Source of the DNA: an uncultured Coriobacteriaceae bacterium
GTDB taxonomy: Bacteria > Actinomycetota > Coriobacteriia > Coriobacteriales > Atopobiaceae
Reading direction: 5' to 3'
Length of the DNA stretch: 11,207 nucleotides
Assembly: GCA_900551595.1 (NCBI GenBank)
Contig: URWR01000037.1
Location: 1 to 11,207 of the forward strand
The notes below the pieces were generated by a model. The model did no database searches, was not told the origin of the DNA, and worked only from the letters and a program-made list of their open reading frames with translations. Positions 1-6,927 of this stretch are shown in pieces. Positions within the stretch are counted from its first letter, which is position 1; each line of letters opens with the position of its first letter. The position numbers were made by a program, and so were the translations under genes.

Positions 1-486
1 ACAGATATGCCGATTATTATGCTGTCAGCAAAGAAAGATGATATAGACAAGGTGCGTGGTCTTGGCCTTGGCGCAGACGACTATATCACCAAGCCATTTT
101 TGCCACGTGAGTTGGTGGCGCGCGTAAAGTCCTGTCTCAGACGTGCGTCGTATGCAGCAATGCCAGTGCGAGAAGATGTGGTTGCATGCCGTGGTATCGA
201 AATTAACCGCACAACACATCGAGCTTCTCTCCATGGGACAGAGCTCACACTCACGCCCAAAGAATTTGATGTTCTGGCGCTTTTGCTTGAGGCGCATGGC
301 AAGCCGGTAGCTACAAGCGAGCTCTATGAAAAAGTGTGGGGCGAACAATTTCTTGCTTCAAGCGCAAATTCGGTCATGGTGCATATTCGACATCTTCGCA
401 CGAAGCTATCGAAACTCGATTCTGATCAGGTCTTTATTGAGACAGTCTGGGGTGTGGGTTACAAAATCGCTCCGTATGGCACGTAG
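1..486 (+). CDS. Response regulator, OmpR/VanR family, 5'-truncated
   Basis: This is the C-terminal 161 residues of a two-component response regulator; the reading frame is open from base 1, so the N-terminal receiver half, with the phosphorylated Asp, lies off the window. The visible receiver part has the switch Ser (LSA, residue 9 of the fragment), the GADDYITKPF stretch with the conserved Lys31, and the final helix up to about residue 48. A winged-helix DNA-binding domain follows (about 62-157), with the family hallmarks LTPKEFDVLALLL, a recognition helix in SVMVHIRHLRTKL, and the C-terminal wing TVWGVGYKI. It is a DNA-binding transcription regulator that should be phosphorylated by the kinase encoded 12 bases downstream. 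The VanR-like label rests on overall resemblance and the partner kinase; the regulated genes cannot be read from this window. Confidence 0.93.
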   Translation, partial: TDMPIIMLSAKKDDIDKVRGLGLGADDYITKPFLPRELVARVKSCLRRASYAAMPVREDVVACRGIEINRTTHRASLHGTELTLTPKEFDVLALLLEAHGKPVATSELYEKVWGEQFLASSANSVMVHIRHLRTKLSKLDSDQVFIETVWGVGYKIAPYGT

Positions 487-498
487 AAAGAACTGCTC

Positions 499-1710
499 AT
501 GCATACTATACAAGGAATCACCTATAGACGACGTCTTATCGTAAAATCGCTTGGCATACTTGTGGGTTATACCGCCCTTTTTGCACTGCTTGTAGTGCTT
601 GCACGTATCTATCTCTGGCCAAGCATCTCGGAGTGGATAGCAGACCTAACCTCCGTTTGGATGGATGTCCCTGAAGACCAGGCGGTCGTCTACCGAATGC
701 TGGGCCTGCAAGAAGGCATGATGGTGGACGGGATGTATCGCTTTCGAGATCTCTCTGACTATTATCATGTGGTGAACATTATTACCGGTCCCGCGCTGTG
801 GGGTTGCTATGTACTAGGACTTACAGCTACGTCAATTTGGTGTGTTTGTCGTGCCGCTCATGGTGTAGACGATCTCACGGCAGCTCTCGAACAGATTGCA
901 GCGGGCAAAGATCCCATTTTGCCGGATGAGTTCAAGCATGCTCGCCAAGTGTTTGAGCGATTGGCAGAACGTGACCGCGCTCGCGAACAAGCGGCCATCT
1001 ATGCCGAGACGCGCAAAAATGAGCTGGTCGCATACCTTGCCCATGACATCAAAACACCGCTTACTTCAATTATTGGGTATTTAGCCCTGCTTGCCGAAGA
1101 GCCTACGTTGCCAATTGAGCGACGTGAGCACTACGCACAGGTGGGTCTTGAAAAGGCCCAACGTCTCGATGTCATGATGGATGAATTCTTTGAAATCACG
1201 CGCTATAACCTCGGAGCCATTTCTCTTGAACGAGAGACAATAGATATAAAGATATTGCTTGAACAGGTGGCAGATGAACTTTATCCTGCCGCGTCGACGC
1301 GACATGTAACGCTTGAGGTGCATGTTCCTGCACAACTTACGGCCTTTATCGACCCTGAGAAAATGGCGCGCGTGCTGGGAAATCTGCTTAAGAATGCGGT
1401 GGCATATGCCATGCCGAGCTCATGTGTTTCTCTGTGTGCCAGCTCACATGATGAAGATCTTAAGCTTGTAGTAAAAGATACCGGCAAAGAGATATCGCAG
1501 GCGCACCTGGCGCGCATTTTCGATAAGTTCTATCGAGAGGACGGAGCGCGCAGCGGCAAAGGTACAGGCCTAGGGCTTGCTATCGCAAAAGAGATTGTTG
1601 AAGCACACGGCGGTACTATTAACGCGGAGAGTACATGTGGTGTAACTACATTTACGGTCATTCTGCCTTCATGCTGTAACAGAGTCGTTATGCTTGATGC
1701 CGTAAAATAG
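499..1710 (+). CDS. Membrane sensor histidine kinase, VanS-like
   Basis: 403-residue sensor kinase, the likely partner of the response regulator just upstream. Two membrane helices are visible (about 13-36 and 93-117) enclosing a short external segment of about 55 residues, so no large sensor domain. A cytoplasmic linker leads to the H box (AHDIKTPLTS, phospho-acceptor His182), the N box (NLLKNAV, Asn299), the G1 box (DTGKEI, Asp327), an F box (FDKFYRED) and the G2 box (GKGTGLGLAIAKE, about 353-365). The order and motifs are those of HisKA plus HATPase_c kinases. The second Gly usual in G1 (DTGxG) is Glu331 here; from memory some VanS-type kinases also vary at this site, so activity is probably kept. 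The ATG at 499 has only a weak purine-rich ribosome site, suggesting coupling to the upstream gene. The signal sensed is unknown. Confidence 0.92.
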   Translation: MHTIQGITYRRRLIVKSLGILVGYTALFALLVVLARIYLWPSISEWIADLTSVWMDVPEDQAVVYRMLGLQEGMMVDGMYRFRDLSDYYHVVNIITGPALWGCYVLGLTATSIWCVCRAAHGVDDLTAALEQIAAGKDPILPDEFKHARQVFERLAERDRAREQAAIYAETRKNELVAYLAHDIKTPLTSIIGYLALLAEEPTLPIERREHYAQVGLEKAQRLDVMMDEFFEITRYNLGAISLERETIDIKILLEQVADELYPAASTRHVTLEVHVPAQLTAFIDPEKMARVLGNLLKNAVAYAMPSSCVSLCASSHDEDLKLVVKDTGKEISQAHLARIFDKFYREDGARSGKGTGLGLAIAKEIVEAHGGTINAESTCGVTTFTVILPSCCNRVVMLDAVK

Positions 1711-1762
1711 CGCGGAAAAGACTTTGATTATCAACAGTGGTTGACATAAACCAGGAGGTTCA
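1711..1762 (+). promoter_or_regulatory. Kinase-gatC spacer with small dyads and gatC ribosome site
   Basis: The short gap holds an 11-base palindrome (TTGATTATCAA, 1724-1734), a 4-bp dyad GGTT/AACC (1739-1752), and a strong ribosome site AGGAGG (1753-1758) four bases before the gatC ATG. I see no intrinsic terminator. A TTGACA hexamer at 1741-1746 is too close to the start codon to serve as a -35 for gatC. Whether the palindrome is an operator is unknown. Confidence 0.4.
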
Positions 1763-2080
1763 ATGGCGCTGTCCAAAGAAGATGTTGCGGGTATTGCAGA
1801 ATACGCGCGTATTGCCCTAACTGACGAAGAGCTCGATGAGATGACTGCCTACATGAATGATGCAGTTGATCTGCTCGAGCCTATTCGGACGTTTAATCTG
1901 GATCAGGTAGATCCAACCTTCCATCCTATTGGAGATCTCTCCAATGTTATGGGTGGAGATGAGCCAAACGCATCGGGCCGTGCGCTCGATATTGATACGG
2001 CGCTTTCCAACGCCGGCGCTACATCCGATCGGTATTTCCGTGTTCCCTCTATTTTGGGTGATGAGGGAGGCGATCGATAA
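1763..2080 (+). CDS. gatC: Aspartyl/glutamyl-tRNA amidotransferase subunit C
   Basis: 105-residue GatC, the small subunit of the GatCAB complex that converts Glu-tRNA(Gln) or Asp-tRNA(Asn) to the amide form in the cytoplasm. GatC is a belt-like chaperone that wraps around GatA and ties it to GatB. The N-terminal half shows the typical helical pattern (SKEDVAGIAEYARIALTDEEL, then a hydrophobic helix to about residue 40), followed by the extended stretch with DQVDPTFHP, the counterpart of the family's 'DV.PT.HP' signature, and a C-terminal segment ending YFRVPSILG, matching the usual '...VP.il'. Length is normal. The start is fixed by AGGAGG four bases upstream. The stop codon overlaps the gatA start by one base (TAATG), so the two are probably translationally coupled. 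Confidence 0.95.
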   Translation: MALSKEDVAGIAEYARIALTDEELDEMTAYMNDAVDLLEPIRTFNLDQVDPTFHPIGDLSNVMGGDEPNASGRALDIDTALSNAGATSDRYFRVPSILGDEGGDR

Positions 2081-3573
2081 TGACTTCTCTCGACACGCTT
2101 TCTGCCCGTGATATTGCGGCCGGTGTTGCAGCTGGTGATTTTTCTGCTGTTGAGGTAGCTCAGGCTGCGCTGGATGCTATTGATCAGCGCGACGGGGAAG
2201 TACAGGCATTTTTGCAGGTCTCTGCAGACTTGGCGCTTGAGGCTGCCAAAGCAACCGATAAGGCGCGTGCAGAAGGCAAAGAGCTTGGTCCTTTAGCAGG
2301 CGTTCCGGTTGCTTTTAAGGACAATATGCACCTCATTGGAACGCGTACAACTTGCGCTTCTCGTATGCTCGAAAACTACGAGTCCACGTTTACGGCAACG
2401 TGTGTTCAGCGCATGTTGGATGCTGGTGCAACGCCTGTTGGTAAGGCCAACATGGATGAATTTGCATTCGGTTCTTCCACAGAAACTTCTGCATTCCATC
2501 CAACGCACAATCCTTGGGATCTTGAGCGCGTGCCGGGTGGCTCTTCCGGCGGCTCTGCTGCTTCGGTAGCTGCGGGAGAAGTGACCATCTCACTGGGCTC
2601 TGACACGGGTGGATCCATTCGCCAACCAGCTTCATTGTGTGGTGTCGTTGGCATGAAGCCCACCTATGGCGCCGTTTCGCGCTATGGCGTGGTTGCCTTT
2701 GGTTCTTCGCTCGACCAGGTCGGACCGTTTGGTCGCAGTGTTGAAGATGTTGCCTTAGCTATGAATGCCTTAGTGGCCCCAGGACGCGATCCGTTCGATT
2801 CCACCTCCCAGGATTGCCCCGTAGATTTCCTCGAGCATCTGGAAGATTCCATTGCAGGACATCGCGTGGGAATTGTTCCAGCGCTCATGGAGGCAGAGGG
2901 CCTGAGTAAAGAAGAGCGTGCAGCAGTTGATGCGGCTGCTCGTGCGTTTACTGATCAGGGCGCCGAGCTTGTAGAGGTTGAGCTACCTCATGTAGCATCC
3001 GCTATTGCGGCGTATTACGTTATTGCACCGTGCGAGGCCTTCTCGAACTTGGCACGATTTGATGGCGTGCGTTACGGCTATCAGGAGCCCGACTGTTCAA
3101 CCCTTGCTGAGCAAACCTCGCTCTCGCGTGCTCGTGGCTTTGGCGAAGAGGCAAAACGTCGCCAAATGCTCGGTGCGTATCTTTTGTCTTCCGGTGTGTA
3201 CGAGCAGTATTACTATCGTGCACAACAGGTGCGCACACTCATTACAGAAGACTATCGTCGTGCCTACGAACAGTGCGATGTCATTCTTATGCCGGCGAGC
3301 CCGCGTACGGCGTTCCGCTTTGGTGAGATTTCTGATCCCACCCAGATGTACGCCTCGGACATGTTTACCATTTCGAGCAACATTGCAGGAAACGGCGGTA
3401 TTTCTGTCCCAATGGGACTGGGTGCAGATTCTAGATTGCCTGTTTCTGCTCAGTTGCAAGGCCCTGCTTTTAAAGATCGTTCACTTCTTACCTTTGCACG
3501 TGCTCTGGAGCGCAGTGTGGGTGCTTCTCCTGTTGCGCCGGCCTTTGTTGGAAGGGGAGGTGAGCTTCAATGA
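2080..3573 (+). CDS. gatA: Aspartyl/glutamyl-tRNA amidotransferase subunit A
   Basis: 497-residue GatA, the glutaminase subunit of GatCAB. It hydrolyses glutamine and passes ammonia to GatB. It belongs to the amidase-signature family and the Ser-cisSer-Lys triad is intact: Lys80 in GVPVAFKDN, Ser155 in the GGSSGGSAAS loop, and the nucleophile Ser179 in SDTGGSIRQPAS. These sit one residue after the positions I recall for Staphylococcus aureus GatA (79/154/178). Other family blocks are present, such as GKANMDEFAFGSSTE and KPTYGAVSRYGVVAFGSSLDQVGP. Length is typical. The ribosome site GGGAGG (2065-2070) lies inside the end of gatC. The stop overlaps the gatB start (ATGA), continuing the tight coupling that should keep the three subunits equimolar. 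Confidence 0.97.
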   Translation: MTSLDTLSARDIAAGVAAGDFSAVEVAQAALDAIDQRDGEVQAFLQVSADLALEAAKATDKARAEGKELGPLAGVPVAFKDNMHLIGTRTTCASRMLENYESTFTATCVQRMLDAGATPVGKANMDEFAFGSSTETSAFHPTHNPWDLERVPGGSSGGSAASVAAGEVTISLGSDTGGSIRQPASLCGVVGMKPTYGAVSRYGVVAFGSSLDQVGPFGRSVEDVALAMNALVAPGRDPFDSTSQDCPVDFLEHLEDSIAGHRVGIVPALMEAEGLSKEERAAVDAAARAFTDQGAELVEVELPHVASAIAAYYVIAPCEAFSNLARFDGVRYGYQEPDCSTLAEQTSLSRARGFGEEAKRRQMLGAYLLSSGVYEQYYYRAQQVRTLITEDYRRAYEQCDVILMPASPRTAFRFGEISDPTQMYASDMFTISSNIAGNGGISVPMGLGADSRLPVSAQLQGPAFKDRSLLTFARALERSVGASPVAPAFVGRGGELQ

Positions 3574-5081
3574 AAAAGCTCGCCGAGGTTTTAAAAGACT
3601 GGGAAGCCGTTATTGGTCTAGAGGTGCACACCGAGCTCACCACGCTCGAAACAAAAATGTTTTGCGACTGCAAGCTTTCGCATGACGATCCACCCAACAC
3701 CAACGTGTGTCCTGTCTGTTTAGGTATGCCGGGAGCCCTGCCGGTTCCTAATGAGAAGGCTATTGAGTCGATTGTGATGGCTGGTCTTGCCACGAACTGC
3801 GAGATTCAGCGTCACTCAATGTTCTATCGCAAGCATTACTTCTACCCGGACATGGCCAAAAACTTCCAAACAACGCAGGGTCCCGTTGCGTTTTGTATGC
3901 ATGGCCATCTCGATCTCGAAGTATCTGGCGAAGGTGCAAAAGAACGTCCCGATAATACGGGCGTAGAAAAAAACAGCGACGGCTCTTACACAGCTCCCAT
4001 TCGTATACTTCGCATCCACATGGAAGAGGATGCTGCCAAGATGGTGCATGTTGGTGGTGAAGAGGGTCGTATTACTGCAGCAACCGAGTCTTTGGTGGAT
4101 TACAACCGCTGCGGCACACCGTTGATTGAGCTTGTTACCGAGCCCGATTTGCGCACCCCAGAAGAAGCTCGCCTGTTTATGGAAAAGCTTCGGGAAACGT
4201 TTCTTACGCTCGGCATCTCGGACTGCTCGCTTGAAAATGGCTCCATGCGATGTGATGGCAACATTTCTCTGCGTCGCCGTGGTGAAACGCGGCTGGGCAC
4301 CAAGACCGAAATGAAAAACATCAACTCGTTCAAGAGTTTGCACGATGCTCTTGAATATGAGATTTGCCGTCAGGCAGAGGTGCTTGAAGAGGGTGGCATT
4401 GTATATCAGGAGACTCGTCACTGGGAGCCCTCACACAAGCGCACGGTGGTTATGCGCGTAAAAGAAACTGCGGATGACTATCGACTCTTCCCAGATCCCG
4501 ATCTTGCTCCGTTTGATCTTACCGATGAATTTATCGATCATTGCCAGGCGCGTATTCCTGAGCTTCCCGATGCGAAGCGTGACCGCTATATCGCTTCCTA
4601 TGGCATTAAGCGTTCTGATGCTGCACAGATTGCTGGTGATCCAACACGTGCTGCAGAGTTTGAGGCTGCTGTTCAGGTTGCGGGCGATAAGGTGGCCGAG
4701 ACGGTTGCTAAGGTTATGGTGAACCTCGTCCCCAGCTATGAGACGCTTTCTGCCAACCAGATTGGCTCTATTGCAAGCTTGCTTGCTGAAGATGCCATAA
4801 CGTTTGCACAAGCTCGTGAGGTTCTCGACGCCGTACAGGAAAGCGGCGAGGATCCAGCGGCATATGTAGACGCTCATGGTATGCGTCAATCCACCGATAC
4901 CGATGCTCTTGCAGCAATTGTTGACGAGGTGCTTGGGCGCTGTGTTGATCAGGTCCAGCAATACCACGATGGCAACAAGAAGGTACTGGGCTATCTCGTA
5001 GGTCAGTGCATGAAAGCTGCTAAGGGCACCGGCAATCCCAAGGCCTTTAATAAGATGCTTTCTGAGAAGCTTGAAGCATAA
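3570..5081 (+). CDS. gatB: Aspartyl/glutamyl-tRNA amidotransferase subunit B
   Basis: 503-residue GatB, the tRNA-binding subunit that activates the misacylated Glu or Asp with ATP and amidates it with ammonia from GatA. Hallmarks in order: VIGLEVHTEL (14-23), a zinc site of four cysteines (Cys32, Cys34, Cys47, Cys50) leading into CPVCLGMPGALPVPN, RKHYFYPD (87-94), the HMEEDA block (150-155), SLVDYNRCGTPLIELVTEPD (174-193), MRCDGNISLR, and GTKTEMKNINSF. The C-terminal part (from about 330) is the helical and YqeY-like tail, with the closing signature LVGQCMKAAKGTGNPKAFN. The GGEEGRI loop (162-168) resembles actinobacterial GatB as I recall it. An extra loop of about 20 or more residues lies at about 120-146 compared with S. 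aureus GatB from memory. A ribosome site GGGGAGG (3554-3560) is inside gatA. Confidence 0.97.
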   Translation: MKKLAEVLKDWEAVIGLEVHTELTTLETKMFCDCKLSHDDPPNTNVCPVCLGMPGALPVPNEKAIESIVMAGLATNCEIQRHSMFYRKHYFYPDMAKNFQTTQGPVAFCMHGHLDLEVSGEGAKERPDNTGVEKNSDGSYTAPIRILRIHMEEDAAKMVHVGGEEGRITAATESLVDYNRCGTPLIELVTEPDLRTPEEARLFMEKLRETFLTLGISDCSLENGSMRCDGNISLRRRGETRLGTKTEMKNINSFKSLHDALEYEICRQAEVLEEGGIVYQETRHWEPSHKRTVVMRVKETADDYRLFPDPDLAPFDLTDEFIDHCQARIPELPDAKRDRYIASYGIKRSDAAQIAGDPTRAAEFEAAVQVAGDKVAETVAKVMVNLVPSYETLSANQIGSIASLLAEDAITFAQAREVLDAVQESGEDPAAYVDAHGMRQSTDTDALAAIVDEVLGRCVDQVQQYHDGNKKVLGYLVGQCMKAAKGTGNPKAFNKMLSEKLEA

Positions 5082-5105
5082 ACAATTACTGAGGGGGAGA
5101 TACAC

Positions 5106-5489
5106 ATGGCACTTAAAGCAATTGTTACCGACAAAGCTCCTGCCGCATTGGGACCATATTCTTCCGGCATCATTGCAGGCAATGCTGTGCATGTGTCTGG
5201 CATGCTGGGTATTGATCCTGCAACCGGGGAGTATGCGGGTACTGACATTGCCTCGCAAACAAGCCAGAGTCTTACTAACCTGCGCAATGTGTTGGAAGCT
5301 GCAGATGCAACGATGGCAGATGTTGCAGAGACAACAGTGTTTCTTGCTGACATGGCCGACTTTACAGCCATGAACGAGATTTATGCCACGTTCTTCTCTG
5401 AGCCCTTCCCGGCTCGTGCATGTTTCCAGGTGGCGGCACTGCCAGCTGGCGCTCTCGTAGAGATCAAGGCAGTTGCTTATCGCGCATAG
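5106..5489 (+). CDS. ridA: RidA family enamine/imine deaminase
   Basis: 127-residue protein of the RidA (YjgF/YER057c/UK114) family. Members hydrolyse reactive enamine/imine intermediates, such as 2-aminoacrylate released by PLP-dependent dehydratases, to the keto acid plus ammonia, and act as a cytoplasmic trimer. Family marks are clear: LGPYSSGIIAGNAVHVSGML (15-34), the helical stretch QSLTNLRNVLEAADATMADV, and the active-site block PARACFQVAALPAGALVEI (102-120), where Arg104 corresponds to the essential family Arg. Length is typical. A strong ribosome site GGGGGAG (5093-5099) lies six bases before the ATG. It starts 24 bases after gatB on the same strand with no terminator between, so it is probably the last gene of the gatCAB operon. 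A functional link to tRNA amidation is not shown. Confidence 0.95.
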   Translation: MALKAIVTDKAPAALGPYSSGIIAGNAVHVSGMLGIDPATGEYAGTDIASQTSQSLTNLRNVLEAADATMADVAETTVFLADMADFTAMNEIYATFFSEPFPARACFQVAALPAGALVEIKAVAYRA

Positions 5490-5511
5490 TTTGCCTTTAT
5501 AAAGGTTGCAA

Positions 5512-5547
5512 AAGGGCTGTATCAGCAAAGTGCTTGATACAGCCCTT
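5512..5547. terminator. Hairpin terminator shared by ridA and the converging gene
   Basis: A perfect 13-bp stem (5512-5524 pairing with 5535-5547, arm AAGGGCTGTATCA) with a 10-base loop starts 22 bases after the ridA stop. On the minus strand the stem runs into a CCCTTTTGC tail, a usable U-tract for the converging gene. The plus-strand tail (TTAATACTTATC) is less T-rich, so stopping the operon there may be weaker. Confidence 0.85.
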
Positions 5548-5597
5548 AATACTTATCTGGCGATATAACTGTTTTAAAACCCTAATCCTGCCGAGCT

Positions 5598-5966
5598 TTA
5601 CTCTTCGTGGGCAAGGGATGAATCACATTCGCTTCTCATGCGTTCGATACGCCTGAGCAGGCTTTCTTTCTTGGGATACTCGTGCGAGCGTGCCACATCG
5701 CCTGCCATTGACGTAATGAAACGGAAGAAATACTTTCCATCCATGGTTTCGTAGATGCGATACTTTGGCGAAGGAATACGATCAAAAGCATCTTCAGTAC
5801 TATCTTCAATACCTGCTGTTGAGGCAGTATTGCGCATCTCATCAATGCTCTTGAGACATTCATCGCGAGACGGAAAAACAATCGAGTTAACAAGTACATG
5901 TCCATTGCTTGCGCAAAGGTTGTAACAATAACGACCGCCATTTTCGATAATCACGTATTGGCCCAT
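5598..5966 (-). CDS. Small protein with two DUF1508/YegP-like repeats
   Basis: 122-residue soluble protein, function unknown. It appears to hold two copies of a short strand-rich unit like DUF1508 (YegP family): residues 3-47 (YVIIENGGRYCYNLCASNGH..., then a helix CLKSIDEMRNTA) and 69-112 (YRIYETMDGKYFFRF..., then a helix ESLLRRIERMR). The linker 48-67 is acidic and probably flexible. The first unit keeps the 'xAxNGxV' turn of the family; the second has SMAGDV there. I chose the ATG at 5966 rather than a GTG three codons upstream because a near-perfect ribosome site (AGGCGGTGATC, 5970-5980) sits eight bases before it and overlaps the GTG. The gene is on the strand opposite its neighbours, with its own terminator, so it is a separate transcription unit. 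The family assignment is by pattern only. Confidence 0.7.
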   Translation of the reverse strand: MGQYVIIENGGRYCYNLCASNGHVLVNSIVFPSRDECLKSIDEMRNTASTAGIEDSTEDAFDRIPSPKYRIYETMDGKYFFRFITSMAGDVARSHEYPKKESLLRRIERMRSECDSSLAHEE

Positions 5967-5978
5967 ACAGATCACCGC

Positions 5979-6177
5979 CTATTCTTCTTCGCCTTTTGCT
6001 AGATACTGAGCAATGTTAGACGTGACGAGCTCTTTCATAGCTTCATGTCCGTGAACGGTAGCGGTTTATCCGGTGGTATTACTCCATACCGAAAAAATCA
6101 GTCCACTCGTCGAAGTTCTTCTCTTTTGCTGCTTTTTATAAAAATGTTGTCGGTAGCTCGCGTTCCTCACCTATCAT
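5979..6177 (-). pseudogene. Possible remnant of a decayed coding sequence
   Basis: The minus strand of this gap contains protein-like stretches broken by stops. One frame gives AREMIGEERELPTTFL, a stop, KAAKEKNFDEWTDFFGME, and another stop; a shifted frame then gives TVHGHEAMKELVTSNIAQY and ends LAKGEEE at a TAG (5979-5981). The composition (charged, helix-like) looks more like eroded coding sequence than random spacer. I do not recognise a family. A short intact reading (ATG 6038 to 5979, 19 codons) ends right at the ribosome site of the next minus gene, so a tiny coupled or leader ORF is the alternative. No good ribosome site precedes it. Confidence 0.3.
6133..6177 (+). promoter_or_regulatory. 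AT-rich palindrome and weak promoter candidate
   Basis: A perfect 12-base palindrome TTTTTATAAAAA lies at 6133-6144. Just after it, TTGTCG (6147-6152) and TATCAT (6172-6177) could form -35 and -10 boxes for the phosphatase and asnS, but the 19-base spacing is long. This is the only plausible promoter stretch I see in the 269-base gap before 6236. Confidence 0.3.
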
Positions 6178-6235
6178 TTCTCTGGCATTGTCACGATATA
6201 TGTCGATTGGTATCTACGAAGAGAGAGGCTGCGCA

Positions 6236-6871
6236 ATGGCACGGACGCTTTACCTTATGCGCCATGGGACAACTGTTTTTAACGAGCGCCAAAAAATTCA
6301 GGGTTGGTGCGATTCTCGTCTGGCAGCATTTGGCCGTGCACAGTGCGAGTGTATGGGAGATTATTTCGCTGAGCATGGCATTTCATTTGATCATGCATAT
6401 TGCTCGACGGCAGGACGTACTGCTCAAACCCTTGAATTGGTAACACGTAATCAAATGCCATACGAGCGCCTGGATGGATTGCTGGAGTATCACTTTGGCA
6501 TCCTCGAAGGGGAGTCTTGTACTATTTGTGCCAATGTGACTGAGCCCTTCGGCGATTTTCTCGTTACGTTTGGTGGCGAATCGACCGATCAAGTGCGTGA
6601 GCGTATGGTGTCTACCCTCACTGATATTATGGAGCGTCCCGATCACGAAACAGTATTAGCTGTTTCCCATGGTTCTTCTGGCCTTACGTTTTATGATGTG
6701 TGGCGCGAGAGAAGTAAGTTTGATTTAGCTCCTGGTGTGTTGCCGCCGCGCGCCTCGGCCATTCGTTATTCCTATGAGAACGGCGTCTTTACACCGGAAG
6801 AACTTATCGCTCTAGATGATGGGCCAATTGAGCATCTTCGTGAGCGTCCTCGTACGGTCTGGCTCTTCTAA
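6236..6871 (+). CDS. Histidine phosphatase family protein
   Basis: 211-residue member of the histidine phosphatase (phosphoglycerate mutase-like) superfamily, which transfers phosphate to an active-site His and then to water. Visible catalytic elements: LMRHGTT with Arg9, nucleophile His10 and Gly11; Arg61 in CSTAGRTAQT; an acidic residue Glu84 in the LLEYHFGILEGES block; and the second His145 in AVSHGSSG. Substrate cannot be read from sequence; relatives act on small phosphorylated metabolites or sugars, so no gene name is given. I chose ATG 6236 (GAGAGG at 6223-6228, seven bases upstream) over upstream TTG/ATG codons at 6188 and 6200, since MARTLYLMRHG matches the usual family start. asnS follows after 56 bases on the same strand with no terminator seen, so co-transcription is likely. 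Confidence 0.9.
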   Translation: MARTLYLMRHGTTVFNERQKIQGWCDSRLAAFGRAQCECMGDYFAEHGISFDHAYCSTAGRTAQTLELVTRNQMPYERLDGLLEYHFGILEGESCTICANVTEPFGDFLVTFGGESTDQVRERMVSTLTDIMERPDHETVLAVSHGSSGLTFYDVWRERSKFDLAPGVLPPRASAIRYSYENGVFTPEELIALDDGPIEHLRERPRTVWLF

Positions 6872-6927
6872 TATATCTGCGCGGTACTATCTAACAGTTT
6901 TGAAGGTTTCGATAAGGAGGGCGCATT

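Noticed and set aside
1741..1746. TTGACA hexamer as a -35 box for gatC
   Set aside because: A -10 at normal spacing would fall inside the gatC start codon and beyond, and no TATAAT-like box is there. The motif overlaps the run-up to the ribosome site.
4431..5528. 365-codon open frame on the minus strand opposite gatB and ridA
   Set aside because: It is antisense to two well-conserved genes, is rich in Cys, His and Arg in a way typical of reverse-complement shadows, and resembles no family.
6045..6443. Open frame of 132 codons on the plus strand overlapping the phosphatase start
   Set aside because: It runs out of frame through the conserved RHG region of the phosphatase, has a Ser/Leu-rich non-family sequence and lacks a ribosome site.
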